A DNA stretch of 64,000 nt from Pseudosulfitobacter pseudonitzschiae (GCF_900129395.1 NZ_FQVP01000004.1:310001-374000); one strand, 5' to 3'. Numbered from the stretch's first letter, positions 44,047-53,756 are shown. The notes: generated by a model from the letters alone, not told the origin. Made by a program: numbers and translations.

Positions 44047-46841
44047 TGCGCTTCGGCCCAGTTCGCACCTTTGCCGGCGTCCACGGTCAGTTTCACGTCC
44101 AGTTTCACCACCGGATCGGCGGCGTTTTCCATCACATTGCGCGCGGCGTCGATCAGCGCGTCTTCTGACCCGTTGTCGACCTCGAACAACAGTTCATCGT
44201 GGACCTGCAACAGCATCGTTGCGGGCAACTCAGCGATGGCGGTGGGCATACGGATCATCGCGCGGCGGATCACATCGGCGGCGGTGCCCTGAATCGGCGC
44301 GTTGATCGCGGCACGGGCGGCGAAACCGGCGCGGGGGCCTTTGCTGGCGATCTCGGGCGTGTGGATCTTGCGGCCGAACAGGGTCTGGACAAAGCCGTGC
44401 TCTTTGGCGAACGCCTTGGTGTCGTCCATATAGGTGCGGATGCCGGGGAAACGTTCAAAATAGCGGTCGATGAACCCCTGCGCCTCGGCCCGCGGAATGC
44501 GCAGGTTGCGGGCCAGGCCAAAGCCAGAGATGCCGTAGATGACGCCAAAGTTGATCGCTTTGGCCTGACGGCGGATGTCGGGTGTCATCTCGTCCAGCGG
44601 TACGTTGAACATCTCGGACGCGGTCAGGGCGTGAATGTCGATGCCGTCAGCAAAGGCCTGTTTCAGTTCGGGAATATCCGCGATATGCGCCAGAATGCGC
44701 AGTTCGATCTGGGAATAGTCCAGCGCCACCAGCGTCTTGCCCTGCTCGGCCACGAAAGCCTCGCGGATGCGGCGGCCTTCTTCGCTGCGGATCGGGATGT
44801 TTTGCAGGTTCGGATCGGTCGAGGCCAGACGCCCGGTGGATGCCCCCGCGATGGAATAGGACGTGTGCACGCGGCCCGTGTCAGGGTTGATGTGATCCTG
44901 AAGCGCGTCGGTGTAGGTCGATTTCAGCTTGCTGAGCTGCCGCCAGTCCAGAATGCGGCGGGGGAAATCGTGTTCGGTTGCCAGGTCTTCGAGAATGTCG
45001 GCACCGGTGGAATATTTGCCATTCGCACCCTTCTTGCCACCCTCAAGGCCCATGTCCTCGAACAGCACCTCGCCCACTTGCGCGGGGGAGCCGACGTTGA
45101 ATTTGCGGCCTGCCAGCTCGTAAATCTCGTCCTCAAGCCCGGCCATCTTTTGCGCAAAGGCATTGGACATGCGGCTGAGCGTGTCGCGGTCAACCTTGAT
45201 GCCGGACCGTTCCATCGCGGCCAGCACCGGCACCAGCGGGCGTTCCAGCGTCTCGTAAACCTTGGTCACGCCAACGCGGTGCAATTGCGGTTTCAGGGTC
45301 TGCCACAGCCGCAGGGTGATGTCGGCATCCTCGGCGGCATAGGCCACGGCCTTGTCCAGCGGCACGCGGTCAAAGGTGATCGCGGATTTACCGGAGCCCA
45401 GCAGCGGTTTGATCGGGATCGGCGTGTGGCCGAGATAGCGTTCCGACAGCGTGTCCATGCCATGATTGTGCAGGCCCGCATGCTGCGCATAGGACAGCAG
45501 CATCGTGTCGTCGATGGGCGCGACGGTGATGCCAAGCTGGGCGAAAATCTTGGCGTCGTATTTCATGTTCTGCCCGATTTTCAGGACCGAAGGGTCCTCA
45601 AGCACCGGCGTCAGCATCTCAAGACACTGTTCCAGCGGCATCTGCCCCTCGGCCAGTTCGTCCGAGCCGAACAGATCGTCGGTGCCGCTGTCCTTGTGGA
45701 TCAGCGGGATATAGCAGGCCTGACCCGGATCGACGCACAGCGAAATGCCCACCAGATCGGCGGTCATTTCGTTCAGGCCGGTGGTTTCGGTGTCGATGGC
45801 AACCCAGCCGCGTTCGCGGATGCGGTCGATCCAGACCTGCAGACCGGCTGCGTCGCGGACGTGTTCGTAGGCGTCCGGGTTGAACGGTACGGTTTCGGTC
45901 TCGGGCATGTCGGCGGGCGCGGGGGCCTTGTCCTCGATCACCGGCGCTTCGACGTGCAGTGCCTCGGCAATGCGTTTGGACAGGGTGCGGAATTCCATTT
46001 CGGCCAGGAAATTCATCAGCCGTTCGGGATCGGGGTCGCGCACTTCCAGATCGTCGAGCGTGAAGTCCAGCGGCGTGTTCTCGTCCAGCCGTACCAGATC
46101 ACGGCTCAGACGGATCTGGTCGGCATGGTCGATCAATGTTTGGCGGCGTTTCGGTTGCTTGATCTCTTCGGCGCGGGCCAGAAGCGTGTCCAGATCGCCG
46201 AATTCGTTGATCAGCAGGGCGGCGGTCTTGATGCCGATGCCGGGCGCGCCGGGCACGTTGTCCACGCTGTCGCCGGCCAGCGCCTGCACATCGACCACGC
46301 GGTCGGGATAGACGCCGAATTTCTCAAACACGCCGTCGCGGTCGATGCTGCGGTTCTTCATCGCGTCCAGCATTTCAACGCCGTCACCCACCAGTTGCAT
46401 CAGGTCCTTGTCGCTGCTGATGATGGTGCAGCGGCCCCCGGCGGCGCGGGCCTGAACGGCCAGCGTGGCGATGATGTCGTCAGCCTCGAAGCCTTCCTTT
46501 TCCTTGCAGGCGATGTTGAACGCCTCGGTCGCGGTGCGGGTCAGGGGGATCTGCGGGCGCAGGTCCTCGGGCATAGCTTCGCGGTTGGCCTTGTACTGGT
46601 CGTACATCTCGTTGCGGAAGGTGTGGCTGCCCTTGTCAAAGATCACCGCCACGTGGGTCACGTCGCTGCCGGTGTTGCCCTCGACATAGCGCTGCAGCAT
46701 GTTGCAAAAGCCCGCGACCGCGCCAATCGGTAACCCGTCCGACTTGCGCGTCAGCGGCGGCAGGGCGTGGTAGGCGCGAAAGATAAAGGCCGAGCCGTCG
46801 ATCAGGTGCAGGTGGCACCCTTTTCCGAATTTTGATGACAT
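44043..46841 (-). CDS. polA: DNA polymerase I
   Basis: 932 residues with all three activities preserved. The 5' nuclease domain (residues about 1-290) contains CTIISSDKDLMQLVGDG and GDSVDNVPGAPGIG. The 3'-5' proofreading domain has intact DEDD residues starting VAIDTETTGLNEM. The polymerase domain has motif A (ALDYSQIELRILAHI), the O-helix (RRQAKAINFGVIYGISGF) and motif C (LQVHDELLFEV). The start at 46841 (MSSKFGKGCHLHLIDGSAF) has GAGGG five bases upstream. It is used for Okazaki fragment maturation and excision repair. Confidence 0.97.
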   Translation of the reverse strand: MSSKFGKGCHLHLIDGSAFIFRAYHALPPLTRKSDGLPIGAVAGFCNMLQRYVEGNTGSDVTHVAVIFDKGSHTFRNEMYDQYKANREAMPEDLRPQIPLTRTATEAFNIACKEKEGFEADDIIATLAVQARAAGGRCTIISSDKDLMQLVGDGVEMLDAMKNRSIDRDGVFEKFGVYPDRVVDVQALAGDSVDNVPGAPGIGIKTAALLINEFGDLDTLLARAEEIKQPKRRQTLIDHADQIRLSRDLVRLDENTPLDFTLDDLEVRDPDPERLMNFLAEMEFRTLSKRIAEALHVEAPVIEDKAPAPADMPETETVPFNPDAYEHVRDAAGLQVWIDRIRERGWVAIDTETTGLNEMTADLVGISLCVDPGQACYIPLIHKDSGTDDLFGSDELAEGQMPLEQCLEMLTPVLEDPSVLKIGQNMKYDAKIFAQLGITVAPIDDTMLLSYAQHAGLHNHGMDTLSERYLGHTPIPIKPLLGSGKSAITFDRVPLDKAVAYAAEDADITLRLWQTLKPQLHRVGVTKVYETLERPLVPVLAAMERSGIKVDRDTLSRMSNAFAQKMAGLEDEIYELAGRKFNVGSPAQVGEVLFEDMGLEGGKKGANGKYSTGADILEDLATEHDFPRRILDWRQLSKLKSTYTDALQDHINPDTGRVHTSYSIAGASTGRLASTDPNLQNIPIRSEEGRRIREAFVAEQGKTLVALDYSQIELRILAHIADIPELKQAFADGIDIHALTASEMFNVPLDEMTPDIRRQAKAINFGVIYGISGFGLARNLRIPRAEAQGFIDRYFERFPGIRTYMDDTKAFAKEHGFVQTLFGRKIHTPEIASKGPRAGFAARAAINAPIQGTAADVIRRAMIRMPTAIAELPATMLLQVHDELLFEVDNGSEDALIDAARNVMENAADPVVKLDVKLTVDAGKGANWAEAH

Positions 46842-46922
46842 CACACCCTCGCTGCAAATTTTGACCTTCTTGTGCCACAGGCGGGCCAAGGCTTCCAGAT
46901 GGCGTGCCGGTGGCAGGCGGAA

Positions 46923-47588
46923 TTAGTTCGCGGTTCTGCCTGTGGATTGATACAGCCAGTGCGACAGGCTGACCGACAGCGGCAACGGCGTCCAAAGGCC
47001 AAAGCGCAGGCCCGCGGCGCGGATCATTTCGCCGACCCAGACGTTGCAGGTGCGAAAGCCGTTAAAGCGGCCCTTGGCCGGATAGAAAAGGTCCGTGTCG
47101 GTAAAGCCCGGAGTGGCCAGCGGCCTCTCGTCGCCAAAGGTGGCGCGCAGGGCGGTCAGGAAACGCGCATATTGCGCATCGGTCATGGCAAGGCTGCGCA
47201 ATTCCAGTTCGGGCGGTACGGCACCCACCACATCCAGACGGATGACGGAACTGTCGCCGGTCAACCCGCGCCACGCCGCCTGCGCTGTCACGTCGCCATA
47301 GGCGCCGACGGTGGTATAGAAATCATGCGCGCCCCAGCCGACCAGCAGGTTTTGCGCGCCGTCCAGATCCATCAGCAGTGCCGCATCGGGCAGGTCGGCA
47401 AAAGCCGTGCGCGTCGCGTCGTCCAGCGGTAGGATGAAATCATAGTGGATCGGCCCTGCGATCAGCAGCACCTGATGTTCAGGCCTGCCATCATCCGCAA
47501 TGTGCGCTGAAGGCACCAGCGCACCGACAATTGCAGCGCAAGGATAGCAAAGGATCAGGACAAGCAGGCAAACGGCAAGCCGTTTCAG
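46923..47588 (-). CDS. DUF2459 (TIGR02117-like) exported protein
   Basis: 221 residues. An N-terminal hydrophobic signal/anchor ([20 protein letters not shown]) is followed by [38 protein letters not shown] and [20 protein letters not shown], the conserved parts of DUF2459, which resemble a papain-like fold. No ATG precedes the signal peptide at a sensible distance. A CTG at 47588 overlapping the upstream TGA and seven bases from AAGG is the best start, so initiation probably depends on the preceding gene. Function unknown. Confidence 0.72.
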   Translation of the reverse strand: MKRLAVCLLVLILCYPCAAIVGALVPSAHIADDGRPEHQVLLIAGPIHYDFILPLDDATRTAFADLPDAALLMDLDGAQNLLVGWGAHDFYTTVGAYGDVTAQAAWRGLTGDSSVIRLDVVGAVPPELELRSLAMTDAQYARFLTALRATFGDERPLATPGFTDTDLFYPAKGRFNGFRTCNVWVGEMIRAAGLRFGLWTPLPLSVSLSHWLYQSTGRTAN

Positions 47589-47764
47589 CTTTCGGCCTTG
47601 TGGTCGGCGTGGACGAATTTGCAATCGCAATAGGGGCATTCGACCCAACCCGTGTCCTGCGGGATCTGCAACCAGACGCGCGGGTGGCCCAAGGCACCTT
47701 CCGAGCCGTCACAGGCCACGCGGTATTGTTCGACGATTTTGGTCTCGGGGGCTTGCAGGGTCAT
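47585..47764 (-). CDS. Small zinc-finger protein (NDUFS6-like CHCC type)
   Basis: 59 residues. The zinc ligands follow the CHCC pattern: [18 protein letters not shown] and [11 protein letters not shown]. Alphaproteobacterial homologues correspond to mitochondrial complex I accessory subunit NDUFS6. GAGG lies seven bases before ATG 47764. Its TGA overlaps the start of the DUF2459 gene. It sits away from any nuo operon in this window, so a complex I role is inferred from the family. Confidence 0.8.
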   Translation of the reverse strand: MTLQAPETKIVEQYRVACDGSEGALGHPRVWLQIPQDTGWVECPYCDCKFVHADHKAES

Positions 47765-47830
47765 GGGCGTCCTCATCGGTCCGATAGTCGGGCCTTTATG
47801 GGCCACAAGGACGCCCCCATGCAAGGGGGA

Positions 47831-48295
47831 TCAGTCCCTGTCGATCCGCAACTGATAGCAGTTGTTGCGCGCGCTGCGGGCGTGGATATAGGCGACCGTG
47901 GGGTCGGCAAAGATCGCGGCGATGCGCTGGTGCAGCTCGGCCACGGGGGCCACGACGCCGGTGCCATAGACGATGCGGTCGTCGGTGCCATAGCCCTTGA
48001 TCAGATAGTCGGGAGACGAGGTCAAGATCGCGGGCAGGTCCGTGCCGCCACCCCGTTCGCAGGGATCGGCGCACAGGAATATCGGGCCGGTTTCCGCATA
48101 GGGATGCGTTCCTTCGAAAGGCTTGTGCGCGAGGATCAACATATCCGCGCCCTTGTGCACGTGGTTCAGGCAATGGCGGCAAGGGTTGCCCGCGCCGTTC
48201 GAGATGTGACGCTCGGGCGGGTTGCCATAGGCATCAGGCGCGCCCGCGCGCCAGGCTTCGACGGTTTCTGTGGGCAGGGCTGTGAACGTTGGCAT
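47831..48295 (-). CDS. DUF1203 family protein
   Basis: 154 residues, beginning MPTFTALPTETVEAWRAGAP. The conserved part CRHCLNHVHKGADMLILAHK with ETGPIFLCADPCERGG matches DUF1203; a metal site through these Cys/His residues is plausible but unproven. It ends ARNNCYQLRIDRD. AAGGAG precedes ATG 48295 by seven bases. It is divergent from gpmI across 175 bases. Confidence 0.8.
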   Translation of the reverse strand: MPTFTALPTETVEAWRAGAPDAYGNPPERHISNGAGNPCRHCLNHVHKGADMLILAHKPFEGTHPYAETGPIFLCADPCERGGGTDLPAILTSSPDYLIKGYGTDDRIVYGTGVVAPVAELHQRIAAIFADPTVAYIHARSARNNCYQLRIDRD

Positions 48296-48470
48296 CGGGC
48301 GTCTCCTTGTGCTGTGTCCAGCTAGGCCTACAGGGTGCGGCCCATCGACCCGTTTCCTGCGCAAACCGTCGATGTACAGTTCAATTCCGCCAATCCTGTT
48401 CAAAACGGTTCACCCCGGCGGTGCGCTGCGTTAGAACGCCACACAATAGTCACAAAGGTCGCGCCGCATC

Positions 48471-49979
48471 ATGTCCCCAAAACCCGTTGTTCTGTGCATT
48501 CTTGATGGCTGGGGTCTGCGCGAGGAGACCACGGGAAACGCGCCCGCTCTGGCGAAAACGCCGACCTTTGACCGCATCATGGCGACGTGCCCCAATGCGA
48601 CGCTGATCACCCACGGGCCGGATGTGGGCCTGCCGACGGGGCAGATGGGCAATTCCGAGGTCGGGCACACCAATATCGGTGCGGGCCGGGTGGTGGCGAT
48701 GGACCTGGGCCAGATTGATCTGGCGATCGAGGATGGCTCGTTCTTTGAAAACAGCGCCTTGCAGGCGTTTATCGCAGGTTTGAAAGACACGGGCGGCACC
48801 GCGCATCTGATGGGGGTCGTGTCGGATGGCGGGGTGCATGGACACCTGAACCATATGATCGCGGCGGCCAGGGCTTGTGTCGACGCAGGCGTGCCGGTGA
48901 AAATCCACGCGCTGACCGATGGCCGCGATGTGGCGCCCAAGTCGGCGCAGGGGTATTTTCACACGCTGACCGATGCGCTGCCCGATGGCGTCACAATCGC
49001 AACTGTCACGGGGCGTTATTTCGCCATGGACCGCGACAACCGCTGGGACCGCGTGCAAAAAGCGTTTGACGCCATTGTGCATGGCAAAGGTGCGCGGGCC
49101 GACGATGCGCAGGATGCGGTGACACAGGCCTATTCCGCTGATACCACGGATGAATTCATCCCCGCCACGGTGATCGGCAGCTATGCAGGCGCGCAGGATG
49201 GCGACGGCGTGTTCTGTCTGAACTTTCGCGCCGACCGCGCCCGCGAGATCATGGCAGCCGTCGGCGCGCCTGACTTTGCGGCTTTTGATGTGGGCACACG
49301 CCCCCGATGGGCGGGGTTGCTGGGGATGGCCGAATATTCGGACCAGCATAACGCCTATATGCAGACCGCCTATCCCAAGCCTGCCATCGTCAACACGCTG
49401 GGTGCATGGGTCGCACAGCACGGGCTGCGCCAGTACCGCATCGCGGAGACCGAAAAATACCCCCATGTCACCTTCTTCCTGAACGGCGGCGTAGAGGTGC
49501 CGGCCGAAGGCGAAGACCGCTACATGCCCAAAAGTCCCGACGTGCCCACCTATGACGTGCAGCCCGAGATGTCGTCCGAAGAGGTCACGGCGCATCTGGT
49601 GCAGGCCATCGGCGACGGCTACGACCTGATCGTGGTCAACTATGCCAACCCCGACATGGTGGGTCACACCGGTGATCTGGACGCCGCGATTGCGGCCTGC
49701 GAGGCCGTGGACCGTGGTCTGACACAGGTCGTGGCGGCGCTGGAGGCGGCGGGAGGTGCGATGATCGTGACGGCGGATCATGGCAATTGCGAAGTGATGA
49801 TCGACCCCGAAACCGGCGGGCCGCATACGGCGCACACGCTGAACCTTGTGCCGGTGGCCGTGGTCGGGGCCCAAGGCACGTTGCGGGCTGGGCGTCTGGC
49901 CGACCTTGCACCGACGCTGTTGCATCTGATGGGGTTGGAAAAACCCGACGAGATGACCGGGAGCAACCTGCTGACATGA
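48471..49979 (+). CDS. gpmI: 2,3-bisphosphoglycerate-independent phosphoglycerate mutase
   Basis: 502-residue Mn-dependent enzyme interconverting 3- and 2-phosphoglycerate in glycolysis/gluconeogenesis. It starts KPVVLCILDGWGLRE (metal Asp). The phosphorylated Ser is in MGNSEVGHTNIGAGRVV. Further motifs are NFRADRAREI, NYANPDMVGHTGD and TADHGNCEVMID (metal ligands). Length is standard. The stop overlaps the envC start by four bases (ATGA), the first coupling in a gpmI-envC-ctpA operon common in alphaproteobacteria. Confidence 0.97.
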   Translation: MSPKPVVLCILDGWGLREETTGNAPALAKTPTFDRIMATCPNATLITHGPDVGLPTGQMGNSEVGHTNIGAGRVVAMDLGQIDLAIEDGSFFENSALQAFIAGLKDTGGTAHLMGVVSDGGVHGHLNHMIAAARACVDAGVPVKIHALTDGRDVAPKSAQGYFHTLTDALPDGVTIATVTGRYFAMDRDNRWDRVQKAFDAIVHGKGARADDAQDAVTQAYSADTTDEFIPATVIGSYAGAQDGDGVFCLNFRADRAREIMAAVGAPDFAAFDVGTRPRWAGLLGMAEYSDQHNAYMQTAYPKPAIVNTLGAWVAQHGLRQYRIAETEKYPHVTFFLNGGVEVPAEGEDRYMPKSPDVPTYDVQPEMSSEEVTAHLVQAIGDGYDLIVVNYANPDMVGHTGDLDAAIAACEAVDRGLTQVVAALEAAGGAMIVTADHGNCEVMIDPETGGPHTAHTLNLVPVAVVGAQGTLRAGRLADLAPTLLHLMGLEKPDEMTGSNLLT

Positions 49980-51106
49980 TCCGCGCGCTTGCCCTTCTGG
50001 TTTGCCTGTGGCCTGCGACCCTGTTCGCACAGGATGCGACCGCGCTGGCCCGTGATGCGGGTGCGCAGTTGCAAGAGGCCGCCGCGCAACTGGAAGAAGC
50101 CGACAGCGCCCGCGACCGCGTCAAGGCGTTGACCGCGACGATCAAGGCATATGAGGCGGGGCTGGCCGCCATGCGTGACGGGCTGCGACGCGCGTCCCTG
50201 CGAGAGACCCAGCTGACGCGGCAACTGGCGGCGCGGGACAGCGAAATCGCGGGCTTTCTGGGCACATTGCAAACCATCGGCAGCACGCCGTCGCCCACGT
50301 CCTTTCTGCATCCCGACGGACCGACCGGCACCGCACGGGCGGGGATGCTTCTGGCCGAACTGACACCGGCGCTGAACGCCCGCGCGTCCACCCTGCGCCG
50401 TGATCTGGAAGATGTGAAGAACCTGCGCGCGATCCAGACCCAAGCGACGGCGCAGATGCAAAAGGGCCTGACCGAAGTGCAGACCGCCCGCACCGCCCTG
50501 TCCAAGGCGCTGGCCGAACGCACCGACCTGCCGCGCCGTTTTACCGAAGATCCGGTGAACACGGCCATTCTGATCGAATCGTCGGAAACGCTGGATGCAT
50601 TTGCCTCGGGCGTGTCGAATATTGCGCAGAATGAACAGTCGATCAGCCTGCCGGATCTGGCGGCACGCATCGGTGACCTGCCCTTGCCCGCGCAGGGGAT
50701 CGTTCTGCGTGGCGCGAACGAGGCCGACGCTGCAGGCATCCGGCGCCCCGGTATCCTGTTGGGCACCCGCCCCGGCGCGCTGGTCACCTCGCCCACAGCT
50801 GCGACCGTGCGCTACCAGGGGCCGCTGCTGGATCTGGGGCAGGTGGTGATTCTCGAACCGCAGCCCGATACGTTGTTCATCCTCGCCGGTCTGGGGGCTG
50901 TTTATGTCGAAACCGGCGAAGTGGTGGCGACAGATGCACCGATTGGGCTGATGGGTGGGCTTTCTGCAGGCTCGGCGACAACTGAAATGTCACAGGAAGG
51001 TGAAGGCGCTGGCACTGCCCGTTCCGAAACGCTCTATATAGAAGTAAGACAAGACAACGTTCCGCAGGACCCGGCATCGTGGTTCCGCCAAGGTAAGGAT
51101 GGATAA
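49976..51106 (+). CDS. EnvC-like murein hydrolase activator
   Basis: 376 residues. Signal peptide (MIRALALLVCLWPATLFA), then a long coiled coil (residues about 20-220, rich in Ala, Arg, Gln and Leu), then a LytM/M23-like domain (GTRPGALVTSPTAATVRYQG, DLGQVVILEPQPDTLFILAG). The zinc-binding His residues of active M23 peptidases are absent from this domain, as in EnvC, which activates amidases instead of cutting peptidoglycan. Coupled to gpmI upstream, with ctpA starting six bases downstream, so it belongs to one operon acting at division. Confidence 0.88.
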   Translation: MIRALALLVCLWPATLFAQDATALARDAGAQLQEAAAQLEEADSARDRVKALTATIKAYEAGLAAMRDGLRRASLRETQLTRQLAARDSEIAGFLGTLQTIGSTPSPTSFLHPDGPTGTARAGMLLAELTPALNARASTLRRDLEDVKNLRAIQTQATAQMQKGLTEVQTARTALSKALAERTDLPRRFTEDPVNTAILIESSETLDAFASGVSNIAQNEQSISLPDLAARIGDLPLPAQGIVLRGANEADAAGIRRPGILLGTRPGALVTSPTAATVRYQGPLLDLGQVVILEPQPDTLFILAGLGAVYVETGEVVATDAPIGLMGGLSAGSATTEMSQEGEGAGTARSETLYIEVRQDNVPQDPASWFRQGKDG

Positions 51107-51112
51107 AGTCTG

Positions 51113-52447
51113 ATGAGAAAATTCGTTATGGCCGCATTGGGTGGCACATTGGCGGGTGCGATCGCCACGACGCAGATCGCAGGCCCCCTGCTGGCACAAG
51201 AGGCAACACGCAATTCCAGCGTCTACGAGCAGCTCGACCTGTTTGGGGACATCTTCGAGCGCATCCGCTCGCAATATGTCGAGGAAGTCGAGCCGTCAGA
51301 GCTGATCGAGGCGGCCATCGACGGAATGCTGACATCGCTGGACCCGCATTCGTCCTATCTGTCCCCGGCGGACGCGGACGCCATGCGCGTGCAGACCAGC
51401 GGCGAATTTGGCGGTCTGGGCATCGAGGTCACGCAGGAAGAAGGCTTTGTCAAAGTCGTCTCGCCCATCGACGGCACGCCTGCTGCCGAAGCGGGCATCG
51501 AAGCAGGTGATTTCATCACGCACGTCGATGGCGAAAGCGTGCTGGGCCTGACCCTTGACGCGGCTGTCGAAAAGATGCGCGGGCCGGTCGGTTCGGAAAT
51601 CGTCATCACCGTGGTGCGCGAGGGTGAAACGGAACCTTTCGACGTGTCGATCATCCGCGACACCATCGAATTGCAAGCCGTGCGTGCCCGCGTTCAGGGC
51701 GAAACCGTTGTGCTGCGGGTGACCACGTTCAACGAAAAAACCTTCCCCAACCTCGAGGCGAAGCTGGCCGAAGAAGTTGAAAAACTGGGTGGTATGGACA
51801 ACGTGAACGGCTTTGTTGTTGATCTGCGCAACAACCCTGGCGGACTGCTGACCCAGGCGATCAAAGTGTCCGATGCTTTCCTCGAAGAGGGTGAAATCGT
51901 TTCGACCCGTGGCCGCGAAGCCGCCGATGGCGACCGTTTCAACGCCACGCCGGGTGATCTGGCACAGGGCAAGCCGATTGTCGTGCTGATCAACGGTGGT
52001 TCGGCCTCGGCTTCGGAAATCGTGGCCGGTGCGCTGAAAGATCACCGTCGTGCGATCATCGTGGGCACCAAGTCGTTTGGTAAAGGGTCGGTTCAGACGG
52101 TGATGCCGTTGCAGAACGGCGGCGGGATGCGCCTGACCACGGCGCGCTATTACACCCCATCGGGCCGGTCGATCCAATCGCTCGGCGTCAGCCCCGACAT
52201 CGTCGTGCAACAGCCGCGCCGCGAGCCGGATACCACCGAGGAAGACGACGGCCCCGCATTGCTGCGTTCCGAAGCGGACCTGCGTGGGGCGATCTCGAAC
52301 GACAGTCTGAGCGAGGACGAGATCGAGCAGATCAAGGAAGACCGCGCCAAGGCAGAAGCCGCCGCAGAACTGCGCGAAGAGGATTACCAGCTGGCCTATG
52401 CCATCGACATCCTCAAGGGGCTGTCGGCACTGGGCCCCAAGAACTGA
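51113..52447 (+). CDS. ctpA: Carboxy-terminal processing protease (S41)
   Basis: 444-residue periplasmic serine protease. Signal peptide over residues 1-29, N-terminal helical part, PDZ domain (GLGIEVTQEEGFVKVVSPID; IEAGDFITHVDGESV), then the S41 catalytic core. The Ser nucleophile is in INGGSASASEIVAGALKDH and the general-base Lys in GTKSFGKGSVQTVMPL. The acidic C-terminal extension (SEDEIEQIKEDRAKAEAAAE) is typical of the family. It trims C-termini of envelope proteins; next to envC it probably tunes cell-wall hydrolases. A good terminator follows 11 bases after the stop. Confidence 0.95.
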   Translation: MRKFVMAALGGTLAGAIATTQIAGPLLAQEATRNSSVYEQLDLFGDIFERIRSQYVEEVEPSELIEAAIDGMLTSLDPHSSYLSPADADAMRVQTSGEFGGLGIEVTQEEGFVKVVSPIDGTPAAEAGIEAGDFITHVDGESVLGLTLDAAVEKMRGPVGSEIVITVVREGETEPFDVSIIRDTIELQAVRARVQGETVVLRVTTFNEKTFPNLEAKLAEEVEKLGGMDNVNGFVVDLRNNPGGLLTQAIKVSDAFLEEGEIVSTRGREAADGDRFNATPGDLAQGKPIVVLINGGSASASEIVAGALKDHRRAIIVGTKSFGKGSVQTVMPLQNGGGMRLTTARYYTPSGRSIQSLGVSPDIVVQQPRREPDTTEEDDGPALLRSEADLRGAISNDSLSEDEIEQIKEDRAKAEAAAELREEDYQLAYAIDILKGLSALGPKN

Positions 52448-52458
52448 TCAAGGAAAAC

Positions 52459-52485
52459 GGGCGGCGCAAATGCGTCGCCCTTTTT
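52459..52485 (+). terminator. Rho-independent terminator of the gpmI-envC-ctpA operon
   Basis: GGGCGGCGC (52459-52467) pairs with GCGTCGCCC (52472-52480), one G-U pair, loop aaat, followed by five T's (52481-52485). It is the end of the operon, in front of the convergent DUF6478 pair. Confidence 0.88.
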
Positions 52486-52595
52486 CTATCCGGCGATCAC
52501 ATCAGCGAAATCTGAATTTTTGCACAGGTGGCCCGTCATCCGATGCGGATGACAGCAGGAATTCAAAACGAATTCCCCTTTCTACAGCGACAGGA

Positions 52596-52967
52596 TCAGG
52601 CGGTTTCGACGCAATGACGGCGGAACGCGCGTTTCAGCATGTCCAGCTCGGCCCGCAAAAGGTCCATCTCGGCGCGGATATCATCGCCCAGCACTTCGCC
52701 CGCGATCAGGTGAAAATGCGCCAGCCTGGTGCCGTCGTCCGCGTCGCTGATCACAAAGGTCTGAACCCCTTCGGTAATCGCGTCAGAGGGGATCGGCACC
52801 TGCAACAGCCAGTGACCTTGCGCGGGATCTTCAGTCAGCTGCACATTGGCCACAGGTTTGTCCAGCAGGCGCACGTCCAGTTTCGGAACCTCCTTGCTGT
52901 CCGAACTGACGATGCCCTGCCAGATGCCGTTGGTGATCTTGGTGCCTGTGACAGTCAGATTGCTCAT
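52596..52967 (-). CDS. Conserved hypothetical protein, partner of DUF6478 gene
   Basis: 123 residues, not recognised. The first 85 look like beta strands (LTVTGTKITNGIWQGIVSS, GHWLLQVPIPSDAITEGVQT, RLAHFHLIAGEVLGDD). The last 35 form a helix rich in Leu and Arg (IRAEMDLLRAELDMLKRAFR), probably a coiled-coil oligomerisation element. It follows the DUF6478 gene by 15 bases on the same strand, so the two are likely cotranscribed. Codon use matches its neighbours. Confidence 0.7.
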   Translation of the reverse strand: MSNLTVTGTKITNGIWQGIVSSDSKEVPKLDVRLLDKPVANVQLTEDPAQGHWLLQVPIPSDAITEGVQTFVISDADDGTRLAHFHLIAGEVLGDDIRAEMDLLRAELDMLKRAFRRHCVETA

Positions 52968-52982
52968 GATATGGGCCTTTCG

Positions 52983-53756
52983 TTACAGGGCGGCGCGGGG
53001 GCGGCGCGAGAATGTCAGATCACGCAGGATCACCTGGTTCATCTCTGGCCCCTCAAAGATCAGATCGACCCAGACCTTTTCGACCCGCTTTTCATTCAGG
53101 TTGGAATAGGCCAGGTCAAACTCGACCACGATATCCTCTTCGTGCAGGGGCAGTTCGCGCACGATTTGTTCGGTGTTGGGGCCATGCTTGATGTTCAGGC
53201 GGGCAAAGATTTCCAGCGGTTTTTCCATCTCGACAATGCAGGACATGCGCACCAGATGGGTGCGGCGCAAGCCCTCTGCCGCCCCGCCAGGCAGGTCGAC
53301 GACCAGTGACAGGAACGAACCGTCAAACCGGAAAACATCCATGCGCAGACCGTAAGGGGCGATGTCCTCCTCGCGGGTGTTGCGGATCTGGCGCAGGGTC
53401 AGTTCGCTGAGCTTGCAGTCGTGAAACAAGGTGACTTCGCTGCCCAGCATCGACTTGGTCTGGACCGACGACATGCCGGGGCGGTGCAGCGGGCCACGCC
53501 ACAGTTCCGGGCGCCAGGCCCAGTCCGAATTGTGGGGTTTGGCAAAGCTGGTGGACCCGATCACCGGCAGGGCCAGACGTTCGTCGGCTGTATGGATCAG
53601 GCGGTCGATATGGGCGCGCATCAGGCGGGCACTGTTGCGCAGCTGGCGCAGGGTGTGCAGGTTCACATTGCGCGCATTGCGCGCGGCACGCGCCCAGCGG
53701 CGCATTGTCCGTTTGTGCGACAAACGCTCTAGCAGACTGATCTTGTTTTCTGGCAC
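52983..53756 (-). CDS. DUF6478 family protein
   Basis: 257 residues. A basic helical N-terminus (RTMRRWARAARNARNVNLHT) is followed by GSTSFAKPHNSDWAWRPELW and a beta-rich body (VTLFHDCKLSELTLRQIRNT; DVFRFDGSFLSLVVDLPGGA). I recognise it as a family common in Rhodobacterales without an assigned function. The start is a GTG at 53756 (GAGG about 11 bases upstream, weak); internal starts near residue 17 cannot be excluded. It precedes the 123-residue gene with a 15-base gap. Confidence 0.7.
   Translation of the reverse strand: MPENKISLLERLSHKRTMRRWARAARNARNVNLHTLRQLRNSARLMRAHIDRLIHTADERLALPVIGSTSFAKPHNSDWAWRPELWRGPLHRPGMSSVQTKSMLGSEVTLFHDCKLSELTLRQIRNTREEDIAPYGLRMDVFRFDGSFLSLVVDLPGGAAEGLRRTHLVRMSCIVEMEKPLEIFARLNIKHGPNTEQIVRELPLHEEDIVVEFDLAYSNLNEKRVEKVWVDLIFEGPEMNQVILRDLTFSRRPRAAL

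Noticed and set aside
44199-46733. 844-codon plus-strand open frame
   Set aside because: Antisense of polA, whose catalytic motifs are all intact.
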